Shown here in pieces: positions 37,390 to 45,346 of a stretch of 64,000 nt of DNA. The DNA comes from RGIG8767 sp964531805. Lineage in GTDB: Bacteria; Bacillota; Clostridia; Lachnospirales; Lachnospiraceae. Within the stretch, counting starts at the first letter, position 1; every line of letters begins with the position of its first letter. A program made the position numbers and the translations under genes. The notes beneath the pieces are model-generated. The model worked only from the letters and a program-made list of their open reading frames with translations. It did not search any database and was not told the DNA's origin. Where the stretch lies: contig CAZHGE010000001.1 of the NCBI GenBank assembly GCA_964531805.1, positions 37,766 to 101,765 on the forward strand. Direction: 5' to 3'.

Positions 37390-38672
37390 TAGATATTCTC
37401 CATAGCCTGTGCTAAATCATTAATAATATCATCAACATTTTCAATACCGACAGAAAGGCGAATCAAATCAGGAGCAACACCAGCTTCGATTAACTGTTCA
37501 TCATTCATCTGTCTGTGTGTATGGCTTGCAGGATGTAACACACAGGTTCTTGCATCTGCCACATGGGTTACGATAGCTGCTAATTTTAACTGATCCATCA
37601 TACCAGCAGCTGCGTTTCTGCCACCCTTTAATCCAAAAGAAATTACTCCACAGCTTCCCTTTGGAAGGTACTTCTGCTGTAGTGCATGGTATTTATTACC
37701 TGGAAGATCCGGATAATTTACCCATGCAACCTTTTCATGCTTTTCTAAGAACTGTGCCACTTTTAGAGCATTGGAACAATGACGTTCCATACGAAGAGGA
37801 AGTGTCTCCAGTCCTACATTTAATAAAAAGGCATTGTGAGGTGATTGGATAGAACCAAGGTCTCTCATCATCTGCGCTGTGGCTTTTGTTATGTATGCAC
37901 CTTTGCCAAATTTTTCAGCATATACAATACCATGATAGGATTCGTCCGGAGTACAAAGACCTGGGAATTTCTCTGCATGAGCCATCCAGTCAAAATTACC
38001 AGAATCTACGATTACACCACCTACAGTCATTCCATGTCCATCCATATATTTGGTTGTAGAATGTGTTACAATATCAGCACCCCATTCAAATGGATTACAG
38101 TTAATTGGTGTTGCAAACGTATTGTCAATAATAAGTGGTACATCATGATCATGTGCAATCTTTGCAAATTTCTCAATATCTAAAACAACTAATGCCGGAT
38201 TAGCAATGGTTTCTGCAAATACGCATTTTGTGTTTGGTCTGAATGCTGCATTCAATGTTTCAATATCTGCATCCGGATCAACTACTGTACATTCAATACC
38301 CATTTTTTTAATGGTACATGTAAGCAGATTGAATGTCCCACCGTATACGGTTGAAGACATAATCAAATGATCTCCCGTCTCGCAAATATTAAATACCGCA
38401 TAATAATTAGCGGCCTGGCCGGAAGAGGTAAGCATTGCGGCTACACCGCCTTCTAATTCACAGATCTTTTCCGCTACATAGTCATTGGTTGGATTCTGTA
38501 ATCTTGTATAAAAATATCCAGAGTCCTCTAAGTCAAACAATCTTCCCATTGCTTCAGAACTTTCGTATTTAAAAGTTGTACTCTGGTAAATTGGAAGAAT
38601 TCTTGCTTCTCCATTCTTTGGTTTCCAGCCGGACTGGATACAAATAGTCTCTTTTGCGTAATTGTCAGCCAT
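37389..38672 (-). CDS. O-acetylhomoserine aminocarboxypropyltransferase/sulfhydrylase
   Basis: Makes homocysteine from O-acetylhomoserine and sulfide, a direct route to methionine. 427 residues, the usual MetY length and longer than MetB/MetC (about 380). Motifs are PIYQSTTFKYES, YTRLQNPTNDYVAEKICELEGG, MLTSSGQAANYYAVFNI, and THSTTKYMDGHGMTVGGVIV, whose Lys binds PLP; VADARTCVLHPASHTHRQM follows near the end. It lies 3 bases downstream of yebC. No SAM riboswitch or S-box is seen before it, so methionine control at this site is not evident. Confidence 0.95.
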   Translation of the reverse strand: MADNYAKETICIQSGWKPKNGEARILPIYQSTTFKYESSEAMGRLFDLEDSGYFYTRLQNPTNDYVAEKICELEGGVAAMLTSSGQAANYYAVFNICETGDHLIMSSTVYGGTFNLLTCTIKKMGIECTVVDPDADIETLNAAFRPNTKCVFAETIANPALVVLDIEKFAKIAHDHDVPLIIDNTFATPINCNPFEWGADIVTHSTTKYMDGHGMTVGGVIVDSGNFDWMAHAEKFPGLCTPDESYHGIVYAEKFGKGAYITKATAQMMRDLGSIQSPHNAFLLNVGLETLPLRMERHCSNALKVAQFLEKHEKVAWVNYPDLPGNKYHALQQKYLPKGSCGVISFGLKGGRNAAAGMMDQLKLAAIVTHVADARTCVLHPASHTHRQMNDEQLIEAGVAPDLIRLSVGIENVDDIINDLAQAMENI

Positions 38673-38675
38673 TTT

Positions 38676-39404
38676 CTATTCCTCCCAGTTATGATATACA
38701 GACTGTACGTCATCGTCATCATCTAAAAGATCCAATGTCTTCTGTAAATTCTTAATTGCTGTTTCATCTGTTAATTCTACATAATTCTGTGGAATCATAG
38801 TTACTTCACTGGACGCTAATGCAATACCGTTTTCTTTTAATGCTGATTCTACTGCTGAATGAGCATCCGGTGCGGTTAAAATTTCAAAACTGTCTTCTTC
38901 TTCGTTAAAATCATCAGCACCTGCATCCAATGCAATCATCATCAAATCGTCTGCATCCATATCACATTCTTCTTTATCAATGATAATCTGTCCTTTTTCA
39001 TCGAACATAAAGGATACGCAGCCCGGTGTTCCAATGCTTCCCTGTCCTTTTGTAAATGCACTCCTAACATTAGAAGCTGTACGGTTTTTATTGTCTGTTA
39101 AGGCATTTACAATAATTGCAATACCATTTGGACCATAACCTTCATATGTAACAAATTCATAGTTAACATTGCCCGCATCACCAGCAGCCTTTTTAATACC
39201 GCGCTCAATCGTATCATTTGGCATGTTGTTTGATTTTGCTTTTGCAATAACCTGTGCTAATTTATAGTTATTTGCAGGATCCGGACCACCCTCTTTAACA
39301 GCTACTGCAATTTCTCTACCAAGGATTGTAAAAATCTTACCCTTAGCAGCATCGTTTTTTCCTTTTTTATGCTTTATGTTTGCAAATTTTGAATGTCCTG
39401 ACAT
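38676..39404 (-). CDS. YebC/PmpR-family protein
   Basis: 242 residues. It opens with MSGHSKFANIKHKKGKNDAA and continues with KGKIFTILGREIAVAVKEGG, the unmistakable start of the family. GYGPNGIAIIVNALTDNKNRTAS and GTPGCVSFMFDEKGQI follow. YebC proteins were named transcription regulators; more recent work links family members to relieving ribosome stalling at proline runs. Cytoplasmic. It lies 18 bases after the CBS gene in the same unit. Confidence 0.95.
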   Translation of the reverse strand: MSGHSKFANIKHKKGKNDAAKGKIFTILGREIAVAVKEGGPDPANNYKLAQVIAKAKSNNMPNDTIERGIKKAAGDAGNVNYEFVTYEGYGPNGIAIIVNALTDNKNRTASNVRSAFTKGQGSIGTPGCVSFMFDEKGQIIIDKEECDMDADDLMMIALDAGADDFNEEEDSFEILTAPDAHSAVESALKENGIALASSEVTMIPQNYVELTDETAIKNLQKTLDLLDDDDDVQSVYHNWEE

Positions 39405-39422
39405 GATTATTCTCCTTTTGTC

Positions 39423-40343
39423 TTATGCTTCTTTATTTTCTGGCGGCAGTTTTGTTACCACTACACGCTGAATCATCTTATTTTCCACTTCAATTACTTT
39501 AAATTTGTAACCATCTAAAACAAATGAAAACCGTTCTTTTTCATCCGGTATTCGTTCCATTCTTGAAATCATATAACCATTAATCGTTTCCACTGGAACT
39601 TCACCAAACGAAATCTGAAACCGTTCCTCTAACTCTTCAAGAGGCGTCATACCATCTACAATGTATTTATTCGCACCCTTTTCCTGAATATGCCCGGTAT
39701 CCTCATCGTATTCATCCATTATATTTCCAACAATTTCTTCTAAAATATCTTCTAATGCAATCAAGCCGGAAGTTTGTCCGTATTCATCAATAACAATAAC
39801 CATTTGAAGTTTGGTCGCACGCATAGTTGCAAATAAACTATCTACATTACGTGTTTCCGGAATAAAGCGGGCATCACGTAAAAGTCCCTCAATCTCCCCA
39901 ATTGGCTTATCCAAAAGTGACATTGAACGGCTTAAACGAAAAGCATCCTTTAAATGAAGAATACCTACTATATGATCCAAATTCTCTTTATATACCGGAA
40001 ATCTTGAATTTTTTTCATTTAATACAAAAGAAATGGCATCCGATAACGTCATATCTGCATCAATTGCAGTTATGTTACTTCTATCCGTCATAATATCCTG
40101 AGCCTGCTTATCACCAAACTCAAAGATATTCGATATCATTTCCGCTTCACTCGCCTCAATATAGCCTTGTTCATGGCTTTCGTTTACCATGGAAAGAATT
40201 TCGTCTTCCGCAGCTTTCTGCGCCAGTTCTCTTTCCTTTAAATACGAATACACTTTATCCAAAATGGTAAGTGCAAGGTCAACAGAAACAATTACAATCA
40301 ATACGATCAGCATAGTGAACGTACCCGATCCACCATCATCCAT
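39423..40343 (-). CDS. CBS-pair/CorC-HlyC domain protein with single membrane segment
   Basis: 306 residues. One N-terminal membrane segment (about 9-30) replaces the multi-pass DUF21/CNNM domain found in larger relatives. Two CBS motifs follow (IMTDRSNITAIDADMTLSDAISFVL, seen as DIMTDRSNITAIDADMT, and NVDSLFATMRATKLQMVIVIDEYGQ). The C-terminal CorC/HlyC domain has YIVDGMTPLEELEERFQISF. Such proteins are linked to Mg/Co or Na/Mg homeostasis. It is the first gene after the promoter at 40379-40407. Confidence 0.9.
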   Translation of the reverse strand: MDDGGSGTFTMLIVLIVIVSVDLALTILDKVYSYLKERELAQKAAEDEILSMVNESHEQGYIEASEAEMISNIFEFGDKQAQDIMTDRSNITAIDADMTLSDAISFVLNEKNSRFPVYKENLDHIVGILHLKDAFRLSRSMSLLDKPIGEIEGLLRDARFIPETRNVDSLFATMRATKLQMVIVIDEYGQTSGLIALEDILEEIVGNIMDEYDEDTGHIQEKGANKYIVDGMTPLEELEERFQISFGEVPVETINGYMISRMERIPDEKERFSFVLDGYKFKVIEVENKMIQRVVVTKLPPENKEA

Positions 40344-40378
40344 AAAATTAACTCCTTTTTGCTTACATAATCGTCATA

Positions 40379-40407
40379 AATATACCATTTTGCATACAAA
40401 ACGTCAA
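40379..40407 (-). promoter_or_regulatory. Sigma-A promoter of the CBS-yebC-metY unit
   Basis: Minus strand: TTGACG at 40402-40407, a 17-base spacer (TTTTGTATGCAAAATGG, itself a near-palindrome of TTTTG and CAAAA) and TATATT at 40379-40384. Transcription would begin about 30 bases before the ATG at 40343, which has AAGGAG upstream. Confidence 0.75.
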
Positions 40408-40444
40408 GAAAGCATTATAGACCAGGCACGACCATTCTCTTTTT

Positions 40445-40780
40445 CTAAAGTGCCAGGCTGATTTTGAGTGCACGATCCACTTTCTGCATCATTTCCACAT
40501 CCAAATGACAAACCTGGCTTTTTAAGCGCTGCTTATCAATCGTACGAATCTGTTCTAATAATATTACGGAATCTTTGATCAATTCACATTGTCTGCTGTC
40601 TAAATGAATATGCGTAGGCAGCTGTGTCTTATGTAACTTAGATGTAATGGCTGCCACTATAACGGTTGGGGAATGAAGATTCCCTGTATCATTTTGTATA
40701 ACTAAGACCGGACGAATGCCTCCCTGTTCAGAGCCAATCACCGGTCTTAAATCTGCGTAATATATATCTCCTCTTTTCAC
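40445..40780 (-). CDS. MazF/PemK-family endoribonuclease toxin
   Basis: 111 residues. It starts MKRGDIYYADLRPVIGSEQGGIRPVLVIQND and has VIVAAITSKLHKTQLPTHI and LLEQIRTIDKQRL, the classic Firmicutes MazF (NdoA/EndoA) sequence with the catalytic Arg in GIRPVLVIQ and the Thr in AAITSK. MazF cleaves single-stranded mRNA at short motifs. In Bacillus the order is alr, antitoxin ndoAI, ndoA. Here it follows alr by 116 bases and no antitoxin reading frame is apparent in that gap or downstream. Confidence 0.92.
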   Translation of the reverse strand: MKRGDIYYADLRPVIGSEQGGIRPVLVIQNDTGNLHSPTVIVAAITSKLHKTQLPTHIHLDSRQCELIKDSVILLEQIRTIDKQRLKSQVCHLDVEMMQKVDRALKISLAL

Positions 40781-40896
40781 GGAAATTACCCTTTCTACAC
40801 ATTCTGCTTATACCGGTTGTGTAATGAAAGTATTTCCGCTTCTTAAAAAGGTATTCAATGAATTGAAATTTTTTCAAAAATTATTTTAGGTGTAAA
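40781..40896. other. 116-base gap between alr and mazF with no antitoxin gene seen
   Basis: This AT-rich stretch separates the alr stop from the mazF start. It contains no reading frame of antitoxin length in any frame that I can see and no strong promoter. An inverted repeat GAAATTTTTTC-like tract near 40860-40890 is the only structure. The place normally held by the ndoAI antitoxin gene is therefore empty. Confidence 0.5.
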
Positions 40897-42096
40897 TTAT
40901 ATTTTTTTGATTTTTACATCATCATAATAATCTTTCGCACAAAAAGCTTTGCCATGTCTGAAAAACACTCGCGGCGTACGTTTTCCAATCTCACAGGCAA
41001 ATTCATAATTAAAACGTCCGCTGAGTTCACCTAATTCTTCAATCGTAATGTTTTGATCTCCATCCTTGCCAATCAGGGTAACCTCATCCCCTTCTTTGCA
41101 CTGTGGAACATCCGTCACATCCACCATAAATTGATCCATACAGATACGTCCGATAATGGGAGCCTTTTTCCCATGAACAAGAATATACCCTTTCCCGGTC
41201 AAATTACGTGGATATCCATCCGCATATCCCACTGGTATCGTCGCAATTCTTGTTTGTTTATCCGTAACATAGATGCCATTGTAACTTACCGGAGTGCCTG
41301 ACTCTACTTCCTTGATATAAGTAATATGACTTTTTAATGACAAAACAGGTTCTAATGGAATCACATCTTTATTCACTTCATCCGAAGGCCACATACCATA
41401 TAAAATAATACCAGCGCGTACCAAATCCAGATTCGCCTGAGGCATATCTAAAATACCGGCAGAATTAGAACAATGCACAAAAGGAAACTTGTAACAAAAT
41501 TCCTCTTCACAGTTTTTTACAAAGGTCATGAAACTCTCTAACTGTTTATTGGCCGCTGTTTTATCTCCTTCATCTGCTTTAGCAAAATGAGTAAAGATTC
41601 CTTCTACGGATAAATGTTCACACATAAGAGCCTCTTTCACAAATAAAGCCCCTTCTTTATCTGGCTGTATACCAATACGTGCCATTCCCGTATCCACTTT
41701 AATATGTACTGCCGCCTTTACTCCTAATCTGGCTGCAGTTTGATCCAGTTCATGAAGCATATCCAAACGAAATATAGTTGGAATAATCTCCTGATTAATT
41801 AAGGTCTCATAACTGTATGGAAAAGTATAACCTAACACTAAAATTGGTTTTTTAATATTAGCATTGCGAAGCTGCATCGCTTCTTCAACACTGGCAACCG
41901 CAAATCCATATACATAGTCCATCTCTTCCATTTCCCATGCAATAGGGACAGCACCATGCCCATAACCATCTGCTTTTATAACTCCAAGAATTTTTGTATG
42001 CTCTGAAATGTGACTACGCATTGCGTCCAAATTATGATGAACGGCATCTAAATCAATATGAGCACATACTCTTGCATATTGTTCCATTCTATTCAT
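40897..42096 (-). CDS. alr: Alanine racemase
   Basis: Interconverts L- and D-alanine for peptidoglycan using PLP. 399 residues. Motifs are AHIDLDAVHHNLDAMRSH, GVIKADGYGHGAV with the PLP Lys, ASVEEAMQLR, HCSNSAGILD and PVSYNGIYVTDKQTRIATIPVGYADG, where the Tyr of SYNGIY is the second catalytic base from the other subunit. ATG 42096 has GGAAGG 8 bases upstream. It follows the NAD(P)HX repair gene, a frequent nnrDE-alr-mazF order. Confidence 0.96.
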   Translation of the reverse strand: MNRMEQYARVCAHIDLDAVHHNLDAMRSHISEHTKILGVIKADGYGHGAVPIAWEMEEMDYVYGFAVASVEEAMQLRNANIKKPILVLGYTFPYSYETLINQEIIPTIFRLDMLHELDQTAARLGVKAAVHIKVDTGMARIGIQPDKEGALFVKEALMCEHLSVEGIFTHFAKADEGDKTAANKQLESFMTFVKNCEEEFCYKFPFVHCSNSAGILDMPQANLDLVRAGIILYGMWPSDEVNKDVIPLEPVLSLKSHITYIKEVESGTPVSYNGIYVTDKQTRIATIPVGYADGYPRNLTGKGYILVHGKKAPIIGRICMDQFMVDVTDVPQCKEGDEVTLIGKDGDQNITIEELGELSGRFNYEFACEIGKRTPRVFFRHGKAFCAKDYYDDVKIKKI

Positions 42097-42144
42097 TGCT
42101 TTTTCCTTCCATGAATTTGTATAGAATACATTTTCATGTTTATT

Positions 42145-43701
42145 TTATTTCAATATATATTTATACGCCTCAATGAGATCACTTGCAACCATAAAACTTT
42201 TTCCATTCTCTTTTGCGATGATATCCGCAGCTAATCCATGCAGGTAAACACTTTGGCACACAGATTCAAAAGGTGTACATTTTTTGTTACGATTTTGGGC
42301 AAGTAAAGACGCTGTTAATCCCGCCAAAACATCTCCGCTTCCAGCTGTAGAAAGTCCATCATTTCCTGTAGTATTCAAATACCATTCTATATCTTTTTGA
42401 CACACTAAAGTATCCGCATCCTTTGCCACCAAAATAACCGGATATTTTTCAAGCAGCATCTGAACGGCCGTATCTTTATTTTCTTTAATCTTGGAAATGC
42501 CACATTCTAAAAGTGACGCAAGCTCACCCGGATGAGGAGTAAATACAATTGCCTGCCCTATTTCTTTCAAACGATTAGCGCATTCTCTCACTTTTTCTTG
42601 TAACATTGTATTTTTAGCAATTAACTGCAGAGCATCCGCATCAAAAACCACACTTTTCAGCGTATGATCCAGTACATATTCCACCATATTATATGCTGTT
42701 TCATCCTGTAAAAGGCCACACCCGATCACAATACAATCCGACCACTCCAGCCATTTTTGCATCTTAGCATATAATGAATCTATTTCCTCATAGGATGTAT
42801 AAGTCTCTACCATTATTTCAGGCATTGTCTGTAAAAAAACAGTTTTATTTTCTTTTTCTGTTAAAACCGCACTCATACCGCAGCCGCTTCTAAGTGCTGA
42901 GGAGGAACATAATATAGCGGCTCCTGTAGTAGATTTTCTTCCTGCAATAACAAAAACCTTTCCAAAGGTTCCTTTGTTTCCCATAGGGTCACGGTCAGAT
43001 ACATCTATCTTATTTTGATTGTTTAAATAAGTAAACATATCTGGCACTTTATTCATAAAAGCAGTTTCATTAATAGCAATTTTCGCTTTCTTAAGCATTC
43101 CACAATGCAATCTTCCAGGATAAAACCATTGCCCTCTTTTATAAAATCCGAATGTAACCGTTAAATCTGCTTTTACAGCACACCCCAATACTCTACCGCT
43201 TGAAGCATCAATTCCAGAAGGAATGTCCACACTCAGTACAGGTATTTTGCTATCATTGATTTTTTGAATAAGTTCTTTTACCGTTCCTGTAATCTCGCGA
43301 TTTAATCCCACACCGAAAACTGCATCTAAAAGCATAGTATATTTCTCAAAAACAATGTCATTCACATCGACCTGTTCTATTGAATAATGTGATGCAATAG
43401 AAAGCTGCCTTTGCAATTCTTCTGCATAAGGTGGTTCATTTTTTAAAAGACAGAAATCACATACTATCCCATATTCATTTAAAATACGTCCAGCACAAAT
43501 TCCATCTGCCCCATTATTACCATTTCCAGCTACAACCAAAACACGCGGATTTTCATGATTCTTTAGAAAATCCAACGCTTCCATCGCAACAGCATGCGCT
43601 GCGCGTTCTATTAAAACACAGGAAGGAATTCCTATTTTTTCAATGGTATTCTGATCGTATTCCTGCATTTCTTTTGCAGAAACAAGATATTCTTTCTTCA
43701 T
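42145..43701 (-). CDS. nnr: Bifunctional NAD(P)H-hydrate epimerase / ADP-dependent dehydratase
   Basis: Repairs hydrated NADH and NADPH. 518 residues. The N-terminal epimerase half (about 1-215) has VLVVAGNGNNGADGICAGRIL and AVFGVGLNREI and SVDIPSGIDASSG. The C-terminal ribokinase-like dehydratase half has MGNKGTFGKVFVIAGRKSTTGAA, VFTPHPGELASLL and TAGSGDVLAGLTASLLAQ, where the Asp of GSGDVLAG is catalytic. It lies 3 bases downstream of the coiled-coil gene and 48 bases before alr. Confidence 0.95.
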   Translation of the reverse strand: MKKEYLVSAKEMQEYDQNTIEKIGIPSCVLIERAAHAVAMEALDFLKNHENPRVLVVAGNGNNGADGICAGRILNEYGIVCDFCLLKNEPPYAEELQRQLSIASHYSIEQVDVNDIVFEKYTMLLDAVFGVGLNREITGTVKELIQKINDSKIPVLSVDIPSGIDASSGRVLGCAVKADLTVTFGFYKRGQWFYPGRLHCGMLKKAKIAINETAFMNKVPDMFTYLNNQNKIDVSDRDPMGNKGTFGKVFVIAGRKSTTGAAILCSSSALRSGCGMSAVLTEKENKTVFLQTMPEIMVETYTSYEEIDSLYAKMQKWLEWSDCIVIGCGLLQDETAYNMVEYVLDHTLKSVVFDADALQLIAKNTMLQEKVRECANRLKEIGQAIVFTPHPGELASLLECGISKIKENKDTAVQMLLEKYPVILVAKDADTLVCQKDIEWYLNTTGNDGLSTAGSGDVLAGLTASLLAQNRNKKCTPFESVCQSVYLHGLAADIIAKENGKSFMVASDLIEAYKYILK

Positions 43702-43704
43702 TCC

Positions 43705-44343
43705 TTACTTATTTCCCTTTACATGAATAGCGGTTTTATTGTCAGGATTATATTTCATATCAAACAGGTCAATTACATCAGAGCCAAAAATATCATGCAT
43801 AAAGGAATAGATTTCCTGATTTGCAATCTCCATTTCCTGTTTGCGCACTACATTCTTCTTAAGTTCTACTCTAACCTCTGCAATCCAGTCTGCAATTTCC
43901 TTGATGTCTTTTTCATTTGCATGCATATTTTCATAACAAATACGCATGGTCTCTGCCATTAATTCTTTGTTCACTTCATCAATCATTTTCGGAAGTTCCA
44001 GTAATTCATCCTGATACTGTTCCATTTTTTCATTACATTCATTGATCAAGCGTTTGTTATCTTCCGTTTTTTTGATGGAAGCCGCATCCTGTTTTTCCAT
44101 CATTGCCACGATTTCATCCATTAATTTCTTTTTGATTTTACGGATGCTCTGCGTTTCCGTCGTACATTTTCCCTGGCGGCGCAGTAAATCATTTAATTCC
44201 TGTTCTTTTTCTGTAATCCTGCGCGTTTTTTCTACACGCATAAATAGCTGATGCCACTTATGATCCAGTGTTACTGCCGCAATTTTTTTACCAGCCAGGG
44301 CGGCCATATATTTTTCCTCTGATTTACCTGTATCTCTGCCCAT
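43705..44343 (-). CDS. Coiled-coil protein of unknown function
   Basis: 212 residues, rich in Lys, Glu and Met, with no signal peptide or membrane segment. Most of residues 45-170 looks like helical coiled coil (KEQELNDLLRRQGKCTTE, NECNEKMEQYQDELLELPK, EVNKELMAETMR). The C-terminus (SFMHDIFGSDVIDLFDMKYN, then DNKTAIHVKGNK) is globular. I do not recognise a named family beyond a conserved Lachnospiraceae hypothetical. It sits between rex and nnr with a 3-base gap to nnr, so it is cotranscribed with them. Confidence 0.7.
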   Translation of the reverse strand: MGRDTGKSEEKYMAALAGKKIAAVTLDHKWHQLFMRVEKTRRITEKEQELNDLLRRQGKCTTETQSIRKIKKKLMDEIVAMMEKQDAASIKKTEDNKRLINECNEKMEQYQDELLELPKMIDEVNKELMAETMRICYENMHANEKDIKEIADWIAEVRVELKKNVVRKQEMEIANQEIYSFMHDIFGSDVIDLFDMKYNPDNKTAIHVKGNK

Positions 44344-44405
44344 TTTAATCCTCTTCTCTGTTTATATTTCATATAACACAATGCCACATACTATCATTAG
44401 TGGTG

Positions 44406-45089
44406 TTAACTGGAGATCTGATAGGATAATTTCATCAGACTATCCGATAAATGTACATTCTCAACTAATACGTTATCCGGTACTTCTAAATCCACATGGG
44501 CAAAATTCCAAATTCCTCTTATCCCACATTCTACCAACTGTTCAGCCACTTTGACTGCGCCCGTTTTAGGAATCGTCAAAACTGCAATATCAATATCATT
44601 TTCTTTAATAAAGCCCTGCATATTTTCCATAGGCTGAATGGGAATGTTACGAACGGTTTTTCCAATCAAATTGGGATTGATATCAAAAATACCAGTAATA
44701 ATAAATCCTCTTTTTTCAAAATTCATATAATTAGCAAGGGCCTGACCTAAATTGCCAGCTCCAATCAATATAAGATTATGGGATTTATGAAGACCTAAGA
44801 TTTTACCAATTTCTACATATAAGTAATCCACGTTATAACCATATCCCTGCTGACCAAACCCACCAAAATGATTAAAGTCCTGACGAATCTGGGAAGCCGT
44901 CACACGCATAATACGGCTCAATTCCTGGCTGGAAACACGTTCTACACCTGCATCCTTTAAATCACCAAGATAACGGTGGTATCTAGGCAGACGCGTAATA
45001 ACTGCTTGAGAAATCTCCTTTGTAGAACACGCATCTTTTTCTAAAACAATCCCCTTTTCTTGTAATGATGCATTGTTATTCTTTGCCAT
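44406..45089 (-). CDS. rex: Redox-sensing transcriptional repressor Rex
   Basis: 227 residues from ATG 45089 (AAGG 8 bases upstream); an in-frame TTG at 45095 is less likely. The N-terminal winged helix (AVITRLPRYHRYLGDLKDAG, SQELSRIMRVTASQIRQDFNHFG) binds DNA. The C-terminal Rossmann domain has LILIGAGNLGQALANYMNF for NADH/NAD. A domain-swapped C-terminal helix follows. High NADH releases Rex from DNA, opening fermentation genes. A Rex-like operator overlaps its own promoter, suggesting autoregulation. Confidence 0.96.
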   Translation of the reverse strand: MAKNNNASLQEKGIVLEKDACSTKEISQAVITRLPRYHRYLGDLKDAGVERVSSQELSRIMRVTASQIRQDFNHFGGFGQQGYGYNVDYLYVEIGKILGLHKSHNLILIGAGNLGQALANYMNFEKRGFIITGIFDINPNLIGKTVRNIPIQPMENMQGFIKENDIDIAVLTIPKTGAVKVAEQLVECGIRGIWNFAHVDLEVPDNVLVENVHLSDSLMKLSYQISS

Positions 45090-45164
45090 ATACAAGACCT
45101 TACCTTTCTAATCATGCTAGTCTGCACTACCCCTAAATTGCAGATTACATTTAGTTTTATATTT

Positions 45165-45194
45165 ATTATAAACCTTTTGTTAAAATAATGTCAA
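45165..45194 (-). promoter_or_regulatory. rex promoter overlapped by a Rex-like operator
   Basis: Minus strand: TTGACA at 45189-45194, 18-base spacer, TATAAT at 45165-45170. The span 45177-45194 reads TTGACATTATTTTAACAA, which keeps one perfect TTAACAA Rex half-site and a degenerate second half (consensus TTGTTAANNNNTTAACAA). Placement over the -35 and spacer would block RNA polymerase. Confidence 0.65.
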
Positions 45195-45210
45195 TCGAAC
45201 CTTCTATTTA

Positions 45211-45239
45211 TTGACATTAAGTTCTCAAACTTGTAAGAT
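45211..45239 (+). promoter_or_regulatory. Sigma-A promoter of the ABC-F gene
   Basis: TTGACA at 45211-45216, a 17-base spacer and TAAGAT at 45234-45239 on the plus strand. It lies back-to-back with the rex promoter, about 20 bases away. Transcription from about 45246 would give a 100-base leader to the ATG at 45347. Confidence 0.7.
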
Positions 45240-45245
45240 AGCAAA

Positions 45246-45346
45246 TGAATACAACAAACGACACCTCGCTTCGCGAGTTGTCTTATTGACCAAAACGTCG
45301 GTGCGCTTCGCGAACTGTCTTATTGGATTATAAGGAAGTATATAAT
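45246..45346 (+). promoter_or_regulatory. Leader of the ABC-F gene with two related hairpins
   Basis: Two 23-base segments, 45267-45289 and 45304-45326, match at 20 of 23 positions. Each sits in a hairpin built around CGC-TTC-GCG: 45260-45282 (GACA c CTCGC ttc GCGAG t TGTC) and about 45299-45317 (CGGT g CGC ttc GCG a ACTG). They lie between the promoter and the AAGGAAG ribosome site. Attenuation-type control of the ABC-F gene is possible; nothing proves it. Confidence 0.5.

Noticed and set aside
37389..38672. SAM riboswitch or T-box upstream of the sulfhydrylase gene
   Set aside because: The gene is only 3 bases after yebC inside an operon, and no riboswitch-like structure is visible at the operon promoter.
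40860..40896. Small antitoxin gene before mazF
   Set aside because: The stretch is AT-rich with no start plus ribosome site leading into an antitoxin-length frame.
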